Positions 13,701 to 25,051 of a stretch of 64,000 nucleotides of DNA are shown here, piece by piece (the first letter of the stretch is position 1; each line of letters opens with the position of its first letter). The position numbers were made by a program, and so were the translations under genes. The DNA is from Beaufortia kweichowensis. Taxonomy: Eukaryota; Chordata; Actinopteri; Cypriniformes; Gastromyzontidae. The notes below the pieces were generated by a model. That model saw only the letters and a list, made by a program, of their open reading frames with translations, had not been told where the DNA came from and did no database searches. The stretch is from assembly GCA_019155185.1 (NCBI GenBank), contig CM032809.1:5141621-5205620 (forward strand), in the 5' to 3' direction.

Positions 13701-15180
13701 TAACCAACTTGAGCTTTTCATATGTTTGTAATGTTAAAACTGTCCTTACTGTACCTCCTAACCTTAAAACACAACAATAATCTTATAGTATTGATTTGTG
13801 ATATGAGCTGTCTGGTACTATTTCGAAGGAAATGACAGTTTGACGTCATTTAACCTCAACCGGCATAAAGATATGCATGTAAAGTAATATGCAGTTTTTG
13901 TTTCCAACAGAGATGGTAATATAGAAGTTACAGATTGCAGAAATAAAAGTAACTTGTTACTTTTCTATTTGTTTTTAATTTATTTACTCATACAAATATA
14001 ATTAAAGACTCTTTCTGAGTTGGGTTGTAATTGTTGCAGTATGTGTGAAAATAATATTCGTAATGCAATTTCAGTATGTGTGTGTGTCATCCGTGATGTG
14101 CAGCAAAGTTTTTTTTCAGTCCACCCCCAGATTTTAGTGTTATGTAAAACTGCAAAATAAATCTTTGGCTGTACTACCAAATAATGCCAGCTAATGGTAA
14201 TTGTAAAGAAACGTGCAACATTACATATATAAAGTGGGAGTATACATAATTGGTTACAGAATGTCTGTAATTAGTAATTCAGTATTGTATTGTTAATGGC
14301 TATAAATCCAAAAACAAAAACATCTTGGTACTAAGATGGTCATTTTAACAGGAATGGTTGTATGATGTGCAAATTTACATCACCCATAAACACATGGGCC
14401 TAAAATAAGAAAGAGTAAAGTTGACTCACAGCTTCTAGTTTCCCTTCTGAATAATTAATCGACATGTTAGTTTGAAGAGCTTTAAAAGCTGAATAATTTA
14501 TGAATAATTTATTGAATGCGTACATTGGACATTCTGTGTCAATCTAGTATTTTATTTTAGGTGTAGATGGGCTAATGAAATGAGGACAGTTTGTGTGTTT
14601 GCTGACACGCTGTCTGTTTTCTGTGCGATCATAATGGAGAAGAGCTGCCAACTCATGATGACAGTTTTGAGAAAGTCAAGAAAAATTCAATGTCATATTC
14701 AGCTGTCTGTCTGTCAAGCGCTTTTGAAGCATTTCTCCACCCATCGCTTTGAAAGATCTCAAACATTTGCTGTACCCCTTTAATGGTCAATGTAATTATG
14801 ACTCATTAGTATGACGGAACAAATGACTCTGAAATGAAGCACTAACATTTTTCTTAACCTTTTTGTCCCCATTATTAGCTTTATCAGCACTTCAAGAGTA
14901 AACAGGTAATGTGCTTAAACTGATGCATTTTGAAAATATATATAATCTAAATATAAAATATTCCCTAATATTATAATTTAATGATTCCCTTTCATGTATC
15001 TTAAATGTGTAAATTTGTGTCATACAAATGCATCATAAGTATGCAGCCATTAATTAAAAAATTTAAATTGTTATTTTTAATATTGTTAATCATGTAACAG
15101 CACTAATATATTAAACATTCTCAGGGTTCTTTAGAATTTCATTGCAAAGGTCATGTTCTTTTTTCTTTTTAGTTATAGTT

Positions 15181-15480
15181 TCTCCTTATATGCCCTAATG
15201 CCATTGACATGAGAATGAGACGATCAGTGTCCCGAACGCTTCCCGTCATCGTATGTCATGTTAATGTGGGCTGGGGGAGGTGGATACTTAATGTTCAAGT
15301 GGTTAGATTAATTGAATTGCTGAATGATCTTCATGCTGAATCGCAAAAGCAGAGCCATTTCAGCGAAGGCGACACAAGTTAATAATGAGCCACGCTCATT
15401 TTCATGACAACTGCCTTCCGGCTCATCAGGCCCGACACGGGGGAATGCAGAGCTCGTCCTTACGCGGTACAGAACTGTAG
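15181..15480. other. GC-balanced block, candidate conserved non-coding element
   Basis: About 300 bp with mixed composition, several TAAT cores (gttagattaattgaattgct) and GC-rich stretches, with no microsatellite and no repeat family that I recognise. It lies in the desert upstream of csmd, where developmental enhancers would be expected. Confidence 0.3.
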
Positions 15481-16499
15481 TGGGCTCAGAAAACGAATGG
15501 CCGGTGATTGTGTAGTAGACTGAATGACTAAATCATTATCTGGGTATCATAATAGATGGAAGTGTTTGGTGTTGGTTTGTGTATTTTTCTCTCGCTTGCT
15601 CTCTCACTTCTTTCCTAACTGCTAATTTAGAGTTTCTTATTCGCGATGAGAAGTATCACATAATTTTAAAAAGCATCCTGTATTCTTTATTCCTAATTGG
15701 AATCCCTGACAACAACTTACCCTGTTGCTCTGACAGTCCTATAAACAACAGAACAGAAAGTTACTGGAGTTTGTATTTAAAAAACAAACGAGAACAAGCT
15801 TTTTCATTTTAATGAAGTAATTTTTAACATGTCAGTGGAGAGAATCCCACACAAAAGCTAGTCTGCCCCTGTCTCAGCTCACTCATCAGACAATGTGTGT
15901 TTAACAATGAGAATGCTGACAATGAAAATCAGTCAATGAAAAACTAAAAATAAGACGGATGTTGCATTAGGGCAATTCCAGCACTTAAAACTTAAAAAAT
16001 AAAATTTAAAAAATAAATTCTTACAGAATGTAGCAATATATTGAACCATCTGTTTAATATTTACTAAAGCCCAGAGACCAAAAACAATCAGTTTATGCAC
16101 ATGTTATCTATTTGGAAAGATGGGAATATACACGAGTTAAGGATGTGACCAAAAAAGAAAACATGTATGTGTTTGAGAGGCAACATACTCTGTAGGATTT
16201 CTGTGAATTAAAACAAGCAAAAATAGCCAAGAGATGAATTTGAATGTGTCAAATAACACAAAATAGTTATTTTATTTACATTTTTTGATGTGCACATTTA
16301 TGAGGAATATGGACATGCACATTTATGAGTTATGTATGTGACAATTTTGAAAACAAAATGCTTTAAAGAGAGACCTCACACACTGTATTCCCGAACATTA
16401 TAACCTACTTATTAAAAATAAGTGCACTGTACTCAAAACTATGAAACAGTTAATTCAACTTAAAACTTTTTATTGTGTTTAACGATTTAGTGGTTTTAA

Positions 16500-16617
16500 C
16501 TTCCAAGAACTTTGAAACCCGCCATGTGACGTACGAGTCGTTGCCTCAACGTGGTCCCGTGGAATCAAAACCTATCGTCGTCATCGTTTCTGTGGTTTGT
16601 TTAGAGACTATAATCTG
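16500..16617 (+). promoter_or_regulatory. putative promoter and non-coding leader exon of the gene remnant
   Basis: This segment is CpG-containing, unlike the AT-rich surroundings. It has a CRE-like core (TGACGTAC, 16528-16535) and ends in a perfect splice donor, aatctg|gtaagtac, with GT at 16618. No translation frame is needed; it looks like a short 5' leader exon. A transcription start cannot be fixed. The call rests on the donor, the composition and the spliced remnant downstream on the same strand. Confidence 0.35.
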
Positions 16618-16989
16618 GTAAGTACTTTTCAAAACGTTAAAAGAAATACTTCAGCTAGTCTAGATCAGAATGTGACGATTTACTTGTTGCTTGTTAAGCT
16701 GATAGACTCAATAAAATTATCAAGTAAACTTACAATGTTGCAATGTTATTTGTACAGTAGATTAATTGAACAGAATGATTAAAGATTAAAATAATTAATT
16801 ATCACATCAGATTAAAAGATTAAATATTAACTTTAGATTGAAAGATTTAAACCACTGTCATTCAGTCTTACTTGGTTTTTAACCGATGTTTAGAAATAAA
16901 TTATTAAATTTATAGCCAAATATTATAGATTGGGAAATTTTTGTATGTCTCTGCCTCACTATTAATTTGTGTTTTTATTTTTAATACAG

Positions 16990-17864
16990 GTTAAAACTAC
17001 GAGACCAGAGCATATGTGAGTAAAATTATAATTTTATTTTTACTAAAAGTACATTTAAAACAGCTGCTTTTAGAGGTTGGTGCAGTTCAGTGTGCTCTCA
17101 TGCCTGCTCATGTTCATGTTCTATATTTGAGTGATGGATTGGAAATGTAGGTTATGTGATTCCTTCTCAGTTACCAGAGCACAGTTACTTAGGCATTATG
17201 GTTTGCAACATGGCCATTCATCATCAGTGCCTATGATCTTCTTGTAAATTTGATGTTTATTACATTCACAGGATAAGTTCATTGGTTAATGTGCACAAGT
17301 ATTACACAGCTACCAGTTAATTGTTTAAACCTTGCTTTGAACTTTCTCGCTTTAAATTTCTTTCCCTCTGTCATATGTACTTTTATCTTTATTTTACAGA
17401 TCTGTTTAAGGATTTCTACGATATTAACAACAGACGCACAGTTGCACTTCGAGCCCTCCCAGTCTACTTGCGTGAAGACGACTCGGTTTCTTCAAGATGT
17501 GGAATGTAGGTTTTAATCATCTCATTTTAATGTTAGCTAATGTCTTCTTATGCTTATGAAGTTCTCTCATGCTTTTTAGACTGACGAGGTGGATAAGACA
17601 GACATTGGAGATTCAACTGTAGCTCTTGTCAACATGGCAAATGAAGACTCATGTTCCACTGTTCAGTTGGAGCCTGCTGGGATTGCTGTTGTTCTGGAAG
17701 GTGACATTGTTCTGAGGGACATTTCCAGGTTGTCTGATGCTTTTCTTTTGATTTTTGATCAACTACTCCAAAAAATGACCCACACCTTTAACTTCATCCA
17801 AAAAGTTTTTCTGAGCTTGGATGATTCAAAGCCACTGGACATTCTTTTCTTTTGTTTTAACTAA
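16990..17864 (+). pseudogene. C-terminal remnant of a teleost SAMD3-like (SAM-domain family) gene, introns retained, frameshifted
   Basis: Three exons can be drawn: 16990-17015 (26 nt, donor GTGAGT), 17400-17505 (acceptor ttttacag, donor aat|gtaggt) and 17580-17864 (acceptor ctttttag, stop TAA 17862-17864). Exon 17400-17505 encodes DLFKDFYDINNRRTVALRAL and PVYLREDDS. Exon 17580 continues TDEVDKTDIGDSTVALVNMA, then a block ending HTFNFIQKVFLSLDDSKPL. From memory these blocks occur in this order at the C-terminus of many fish proteins annotated SAMD3-like. One base appears missing at about 17483-17486: after REDDS the frame must shift for the expected FFK-type residues, and only the shifted frame joins exon 17580 in phase. 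About ten residues also seem deleted before THTFNFIQ. The SAM domain and long body are absent, so a functional full-length product is impossible here. Confidence 0.55.
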
Positions 17865-18106
17865 TACAGTTACATTCTATTATGTACAGATTTCAGGTTA
17901 TAATGCTGATCTCAGAAAATTGTTCTCTTTGTGCAATGCTTTGATTTCTTTTAAAAACATCCACCATGTTAACACTTCTGAAATGCATCTAGAAATGCAC
18001 TGTTATTGTAAGTTTCTAAGAATACTGTGACACTTTAGTTTTGTTTTCAATGTCAGTTGCACATAGATGTTAATGCATCAGGTCTAAATGGTTATTCCTT
18101 TTGAAA

Positions 18107-18112
18107 AATAAA
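18107..18112 (+). terminator. poly(A) signal AATAAA of the gene remnant
   Basis: AATAAA lies 243 nt after the remnant's stop codon. Its spacing and strand suit the 3' end of the spliced remnant. In AT-rich DNA this hexamer is common by chance, so the call depends on context. Confidence 0.35.
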
Positions 18113-19994
18113 ACATACTTTCGCATATGGAGTTTGAAATTGTCTTCTTTCCTAATGTTTACATTAAAATTTTTTCTAATGTTAATTTTAAGGTAATATT
18201 TCTTAAATGCTTTTTTTACTTATTGAATATACTAGTTAATTCATTTTTAGAAAATGAAGTATTAAAAATATATAGCAAAAATGTTCTTTTAATTTTTGAT
18301 CAATTAAATTTATTGAGTTATAAAATACATAGAAAAAAGTTTTTCCAAAACAATAGTTTTGAGTTTATCTTTGCTATGTGTTTAAGTGTAACTGACTTAA
18401 TTATTTTAAGTTTGTCAACTAAAAAGATTTGAGGTAATAAATTTCCTCAAATTTTTTGAGTTATCTTAACTTATCAGGGTTTACAGTGCATGGCTATTTA
18501 AACAAAGGTGAAAACCTTTGATAAAACCTTTATTTTTTCATGGTAAGGTTGACATTTGCATGGAATTGCACAATAAGTGCCTAAAAAAGTCTTTAGCAAA
18601 AGCAAACGAAAATGTCTTGATGATAATTGATCATTTTTGCAAGGTTACGTTTTACAGAACCTAATTATTTTTACACAGCTTTGATGTGTGCAGTTCAACA
18701 ATAGTAGGCTGTTTTTATATGTGGGGTGGCATATAAATTGTAAACCTCAATGCAAGAGCCATTACCTTTACAATGATGATCCGGTCATCTCATAGCCTCT
18801 TCTCTCCTGTCTCTCTCGCCCTGTCTTTCTCTTAACTGAGCGACTCATTTGGTTTCATACTCCTCTATGAGGTATTGATCTCATTGATCGCTGTACATGT
18901 TGGTAGAGTATTGTTTGCCATGAGATAATTGCACCATCATTGGCTCTGTGATGAGTCTGACTCCTTTCTATACATTTATTAACAACCTGCTAGAGACTAC
19001 TGAGAGACTGCTGGAATACGATCTTTTTAGAAGATATTTCTAGGAACTATCCATAAATGGAGTATAAAATAAAAACTGAAAGACTTTTTTTTATCAACAA
19101 ATGCTCAGTGTAGCGAAAAGTTGAACTTTTTAAATAACACAAGGTCAAACTAGCTGTGTGAGCTATTTTATTTTCTGTTTTTGTATTGGAGGTTTTCAAT
19201 TTTGCAACTGTGTTAACAAAAGATGTGTAAATAATAGATGAGTATAAAAAAGTATAAAACCCTGATTTTTGTTATTCTGTTATTGTGTAGTGAGAAATAT
19301 TAGATAAACATCAAAATTAAATATGAATAGAGAAAAAAGAACAGGTTAACAAGTAAGCAAATCTTTTTTCCTTTTTTTTAGCTGCCATACTGTACGTCCA
19401 ACAACAGTAATTTTAGTGTAAAAATCAGGCAGAACATGTTTCGCATCGGTTTATCTGCGTTTCAGCTTAGAACAATGTGAAACGCAATCACTTTATCTAG
19501 CATTAGGCTCAGAATCAATTCATGCGGTGCAGAATGTGACCTGCTTTTTATACGCCCAATTAGAGCGTTGACACTTTGCCTGTGATGCTTATTTCAGCCA
19601 ATAAAGGAGAATCCGGAGATGACCTGTCATTTAGTGCCTCATAACCACAGGTGGGCAGGTAGTGAAACTAATCCCTCAGCAAACTAGAGCACAGAGCGAC
19701 AGGAGGATGAATACTAACATCTTATGTTCTCTATTAGGCCACACATGTCTTGTATACCAGTTTTGTCCAATATGAGGACATTATGTGTGAGAAAGGCTGA
19801 TAAATGCAATTTGATCTAACTAGAAGTGTGCAGCTGGGGACCACAGAGCAGTACATGTAAAGGGGATGGACAAGGATCGCTTTAAAATATAATCCCAGTG
19901 GTGTTTATTGTTCTTTAGAACAAAATGTAGCTCAAGGTTACTGATTATTTGGGTTTATAAATAGTGAAATTGCTAGATTTGTATTTGCAGTGCA

Positions 19995-20205
19995 GAAATT
20001 TCTTTCATCTTCCATCACCATTATGTCATCCCAAACTTGTATGACTTTGTTTGCTCTTACTTTTCTCTTAGATTTTGAAGAATGTTGGTAACCATTGACA
20101 TTGACCCTCATTGACTTCCATTGTATAGCCACAAAATCAGTTAGACAAAATATATTTTTTTAGCTTTTCAGAAGAAAGAGACAGATACAAGTTGAATTTC
20201 CTTGT
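19995..20205. mobile_element. degenerate copy of the palindromic MITE family
   Basis: It holds the internal landmarks of the intact copy at 24753: tcatcccaaacttgtatgac, gaagaatgttggtaacc, attgacttccattgta and, on the right arm, cagaagaaagagacagatac. The terminal GGGATAGTTCACCC is eroded. Confidence 0.6.
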
Positions 20206-20208
20206 TTC

Positions 20209-20233
20209 TGTCTTTCTTTCTTTCTTTCTTTTC
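20209..20233. repeat. short (TTTC)n repeat
   Basis: About six copies of TTTC in a pyrimidine-rich stretch. It adjoins the degenerate palindromic MITE copy to its left. Confidence 0.8.
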
Positions 20234-20917
20234 TGTGTCCTCTAACATCAATGATTCACATCACTTTCTTTTTGCCATCGCTAACTGATCTCAGCCAACA
20301 GTGAGGATTTTGTGAAAATTGTATTGTAATATTACTGGGATTGTTGTATTGCATGTGAACATGAATGTCGTGTCATAATAAAACCCTTCCTCTCTCTATT
20401 CTCTGCCTCCACCATTAAAGCAGAACAAGAGGAGGAGGAGATCATTCAATATGCTTTTGTTCTTTCCATGCGCTTTTGCTTTTGGTTTCTTATTCCCTTT
20501 TCCATTCTTAGTTTACCCTAGAATTGATTTTCTGTGACTTCCTAAGGAGACAGGCAGAAATTAAAGTTGAATTTCGACAAAGGATAAACCGAAAAGATGA
20601 GATTCGTGATAAAATGGGTATGTGTGAGAGAGGAGTGAATAGTAAAAGAGAGTTTTTATCTCGGTATGGTGGTAATTTCACAACACTTCTACCAAACATG
20701 ATTGGGCAGAATTTAGACTTTATGTGTCTCACTTGAAGCCACTTTCAGTCTTATTCACATACAGACACGATCACAAAAACAAGACGACAAACAAACAATC
20801 ATTTATTTACTAGAGGAAACTGAAACACTGCATTAGAGACTGGTGTTTTGTTACATAGTAACTGGAAAGCTGTCCTGTCCATTTCACTTTCCATTTTTTC
20901 TCTTTCTGTTTAATGGA

Positions 20918-21355
20918 ATATTTCATCTAAAAGGACAATTGTGACGTAATTTTCTCATGTCAATCCTAACTCAAGTTTCTTACTTTCATTTAACACACAA
21001 AAAAATGTACTGATCGTTCTTTTTCAAACACTCTGTTCTGAAAGTGGATGCTGAGTGTTGAGTTTCAAAATCACAAAAAATATATTTAAAAAAATCACAA
21101 ATAATGTATAATATATCAAAATAATGTATAATATATCAAAATAATCAACAATTAATCTTGAAATAAAGTAAAAGTCAGGTAAATGACTTATTATATAGCA
21201 CCAGTGAGTGACCAGTCCAGTCTTCAATACTCTTCTCCTTTTGTATAAAAATAATAGAACATTATGAAAGAAAGAAATTATATAAAAGAAACGTTGGACA
21301 TGTTTGTAACAAAATGAAGGTTAATAATTACATAATTTTTGGATGAACTATAACT
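20918..21355. mobile_element. eroded palindromic MITE copy, probably interrupted
   Basis: The left arm (20922-21003) matches the family from tttcatctaaaaggacaatt through the mttctcatgtca region. The right arm (about 21240-21353) resumes at attatgaaagaaagaaatta and ends ttttggatgaactataactt. Between them is AT-rich DNA that includes an exact 20-nt tandem repeat, so the centre has been replaced or expanded. Confidence 0.5.
21101..21140. repeat. 20-nt exact tandem duplication
   Basis: The unit ataatgtataatatatcaaa occurs twice without mismatch, so the duplication is recent. Confidence 0.95.
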
Positions 21356-21392
21356 TTATGTATATTCTCCTGCCTTTTTCTTTCTCTCCTTT

Positions 21393-21577
21393 ACTCTTAA
21401 AAACAAAGGCACTTAAGACATCTGCAGAACCTTTCTGTTTTTCTGTAGTGGGAAAAGGTTCTTTAGACTGTAAAAATGGTAAGAAAGAAAATGTGCTTTT
21501 AAGAAACTTTGACTGAAAGCCAAAAATTGTTGAAATTGTATGGCATCACTGTGAAAGCACCTTTATTTTTAATAGTG
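21393..21577. mobile_element. MITE with ACTCTTAAAAACAAAGG ends
   Basis: The left end actcttaaaaacaaagg (21393-21409) pairs imperfectly with the right end cctttatttttaatagtg (21560-21577). The interior has the GGTTCTT/TTTAAGAA and TGGCATCACTGTGAA blocks known from a widespread teleost repeat. It is non-coding. Confidence 0.75.
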
Positions 21578-22794
21578 TTTTCCACAGTGTGTAAATCGGC
21601 TTTGAAAAACAGGAAATAGAAATGCTGAGAAAATCTGTTTTCTGTCGAATACTTGATGAAAACATGCAGACCTCAACAGAATTGTATGTATATAGGCCTG
21701 CGTGACCTTTCCACAGTCCTTGCAAATGGTATAAATATGCTACAGTATGTGCATACAGCATGTTGTTGTGTAGATAAACAAATTTCTAACAGAGATGCAG
21801 GGTTGACCTGAAAGAGAAGAGCAATGGCAAGAGACAGGAAAACAGAAAGAGAGAAATGGTCAAGCACTAGACAGATGGGGTGTGGACAGTAGGACGATAG
21901 AGTGCATCTGTATGTGTGTGTTTAGAGCGGGATCAGTGATGGTACACCAAAGCAGAAAGGTGACAGCAAATCATTGGGTTCATCAGGCAGACTCCTAGTC
22001 AGGGCTGATGGTCACACAGATAGCTGGTGGAGGTGCACTCATCCAGGGCAGTGATGGATGAAGCTTCCCTGCCTCCTGAGGGTGGAAGTGCAGATAGGGA
22101 CCGGAGCCCTTAGGTGTGTGTTGTATTGGGTCTGGTGAGATGACCAGAAGAACAAGATCAATATAAAGCAGAACTGCATGGCAGAGTCTTTGTCCCACAG
22201 TGAGATTAACCATTTATCTGAATTATTTGCCTTAAGAGGTCTGTTATCAGCTTGAATGTTCTGTTCGCTACCTTTACTCATTTATTTATTTTGAAGGGCT
22301 AATCATGATAAACAGACAGAAACACTCATTCATATACTGAATCATTTAGCACAGCATCTTGAACACCAAAGAATGTACAATAAAAATAAAAAAGGTAAAC
22401 GTTTTCACCATATCGATAGCTCAGATGTCAATATTTGGTGGTTTAAATTCCCATGTGAGGTCTCTTTCAAAGTTTTTAAAGCATAGATTTTTTTATAGTC
22501 AGGTAAAGAGATGTTTTCAGAATTCTCACATCCATAACAGTCCATATGTCCAAGAGACATCCCTTCTCTATTTGTTGGTATTATTGCTTCTGGTTTGTGC
22601 ATTAATTCACAGAAATCCTACAAAGTATGTTGCCAAAAATATGTGTCCTTTTTTCTGTGTCCACATCCATAATGCATGTATATTTCCGTTCCGACTGATT
22701 TTTTTCTGTCTGGAATCTATCAACAAGGTTAAATATAAACAGATGGTTCAATATATTGGTAATAAATACATTTTGTAAGATTTCAAGCTTTGGT

Positions 22795-22945
22795 CATAGC
22801 CTGTGGGTGAGTGGACAGTGTTCCAGACGCATGTGCAGCGTGCTATCGGTGTGACGCGAGTTCGAATCCCGGCTCTGGTGTCCTTTCCGAACCCGTTACC
22901 CTCTCTCTCCTCCAAAATCACTTCCTGTTGAAAAATGAATGTATA
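22795..22945 (+). repeat. tRNA-derived SINE
   Basis: A near-perfect RNA polymerase III B-box (gcgagttcgaatcccgg, 22856-22872) follows an A-box-like tgggtgagtgg at about 22803. Downstream is a pyrimidine-rich body (accctctctctcctcc, cttcctgttg) as in cyprinid tRNA-derived SINEs. It is not a functional tRNA gene: the cloverleaf cannot be completed. Confidence 0.75.
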
Positions 22946-24752
22946 TTTCAAGTTTTGACTGAAAATGTCACATCCATAACTCTAAAATTACCCTAATAAT
23001 ACTTAAATAATCTTTTTGGTGCTTCAATTCTCCTGTGTTCCTCTTTAATCAGACTTCTTTCATAAGAACACAGTTGATTTATCTCAGCTTTCGCTATTGA
23101 GATGTCAAACTAAGCAGTAATCCCTCACTCACTGATGTAATCATATGTCCGGAGAGCTTGAGTCGACCGTTTCACATTTCACAGCCCTGTGGAGAACCTA
23201 TATCACACTTAGAGGATATTTCAGCTCTGCAAAAGTAATTCCAGTCCTACAACTGCTGAGGGCTCAGAGAAGGCTGAGATATTGTGATAGAAGGGGGTAA
23301 ATAGCATGTATGAAGCATGCGTGTGTTTTGGGCGAGTGTAATGTTAAGCCTTCGAGCAAGTGCCCTGATGTATGTTATATTAACCTGCTCGGGTAGCTGT
23401 GGCATGGAGGGCATGGGAAGGTGAATAGGGGGCATCGCTTCTGATTGATGGTGCTCTTGTGGGGCGAACCCTCGCAGGGAAACCCTTATCGCACAGACTG
23501 AATCATTTAAACTAGGCCAGACTCAGAGAACCGCCGACCCAAATATAGAAAAGTACATTTCAGAAGCTGCAAAAAAAAGCTTACTGAGGAAGATCGGGGA
23601 GCAGTGACAATGAAGAAGGCGTGAACCAATGACGAAGAAGCATACATTTAATGTCATTTTCTGAATTTAATATCAGTGTGCATGACCACGACCTGTGTAT
23701 AAAATATATGCATGTACCTCATGTTTACGTTCAGATGTTAAGAGCTCTACAGCCACCAATTGAAACGTTCTGTCTGTGTTTACTGAATCATGCCAAAGAG
23801 CCAGCCGGGTACATGAAATAATAATGATTTCTCCCCAAAGACAGTCTCTGAAAAGGAATAGTAAATGTTTTTTTTTGTTTTTTTGCTAGAGCTTAACTAA
23901 AAATCACAAATGAACATGAAAAATCAAATATGCAAACAACATTCAAACATCATCTTGTGAAGTCTAGATCTTAAGTCTATTGAAAATTAAATACTTAAAA
24001 TTATTTATAAAATTAATTAATTAATTTTTTTAAGGTAAAAAATGTAACCTTGTCTGTTTGGGTTTTGCACATGCAGTTGGTAGCAGACATTATCGTGGCA
24101 CAGTGGTTTAAATATCCCCAGCTATCGCCACAGGCTTTGAGAGCTCTGATTATGTCAGGAAAAATGACAAAAGAAACAGGAAGGTTGAAAGATTCATTTT
24201 CCTGCCGCACTCACAAAACAATCTATGTTAATAGGAGCAAAAGACATTCAAATGTCATTCATATCACCGAGTTGTTTAAGCAGAGTGAAAAGACATGGAG
24301 ATTAATCGAATGATTCCTTCACACGCTGAAGCTATAAAGTACTGTATCGGAAAGGATAAATGATTTGACTTTCTTGTGTCAGGTGAAATGAGAGAACGCT
24401 CTTCTGGTTTCATCTGTATAAACCGAGTGTCTTACGACTCATGAAAAGCAGGAGTAAAATTAACCAGTATGTAAATTGAGCTGATATGAACCTCATGTGA
24501 AAAGATTTTCAATAATATTTAGTCTGTTTTAAATCGTGGTATCTATTATTGTAATGGATTCATAGATGTTTCCTCAACTATAAACAATATATGGAGTGTA
24601 AAAAATTCATTCTCATTGTCAGCTGATAATGTCCAAAAAATATTTTATTCACATTTAGATTAAAATATGCTATTACTGTACATGTAACAGCCCAAAAATT
24701 AGCTTTCAGGCCAATATCTCCTTTTACACTATTTGTGCATTTACCATCTTAT

Positions 24753-25051
24753 AGGGATAGTTCACCCAAAAGTTTTTTTTTTACTCCCCCTCATGTCATG
24801 TCAAACCTGTATGACTTTCTTGCTTCAGCACAACACAGAAGAAGATGTTTTGCAAAACGCTGGTTACGGGCACCCATTCACTTTCATAGTATGGACACAT
24901 GGTACAATGGAAGTCAATGGGTGCCGGTAACCAGCGTTTTGCAAAATATCTTCTTTTGTGTTCCACAAAAGAAAGAGTCATATACAGGGTTTGAATGACA
25001 TAATGGTGAAAAAATTGTGACATAATTTTTATGTTTGGGTGAACTATCCCT
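24753..25051. mobile_element. palindromic MITE, GGGATAGTTCACCC family (Angel-like)
   Basis: The ends are AGGGATAGTTCACCCAAA at the left and its inverse at the right. The arms continue inward and include a perfect 20-bp inverted pair, 24848-24867 and 24927-24946. The whole 299 bp could fold into one long hairpin with a loop around 24890. This is a very common short non-autonomous DNA element of cyprinids. It has no coding capacity; frames read across it on both strands are palindrome artefacts. The family name Angel is from memory and not certain. Confidence 0.9.

Larger units (their letters stand above)
16423..18490 (+). mobile_element. composite element with inverted ends carrying a small spliced gene remnant
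   Basis: The left end reads tgcactgtactcaaaa and the right end is the inverse of tgcactgtaaaccctgataa, so a perfect 9-bp inverted terminal motif (16423-16431 / 18482-18490) is followed by related A-rich sequence. The tttacagtg type end is frequent in teleost short DNA transposons. I could not find a matching target-site duplication next to either end, so the exact boundary or age is uncertain. Between the ends lies the gene remnant described separately, with leader exon, introns and poly(A) signal. No transposase frame is visible, so movement would need help in trans. The alternative is two independent MITE ends flanking an old local gene copy. Confidence 0.45.

Noticed and set aside
18127..18432. 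101-codon open frame after the gene remnant
   Set aside because: Very AT-rich, Phe/Leu/Ile/Asn only, lies past the poly(A) signal; chance frame.
16411..18500. Target-site duplication flanking the composite element
   Set aside because: The bases next to the inverted ends (aataagtg left; catggcta or tggctatt right) do not match, so no duplication is claimed.
22359..22778. 139-codon open frame on the plus strand
   Set aside because: Low-complexity AT-rich composition, no recognisable domain, no splice-site logic; likely chance.
22856..22872. Functional tRNA gene
   Set aside because: Good B-box but the cloverleaf and acceptor stem cannot be completed; body and tail fit a SINE.
24733..25023. 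Open frames of 65-87 codons on both strands
   Set aside because: Mirror-image frames from the two arms of a palindromic MITE, not a gene.
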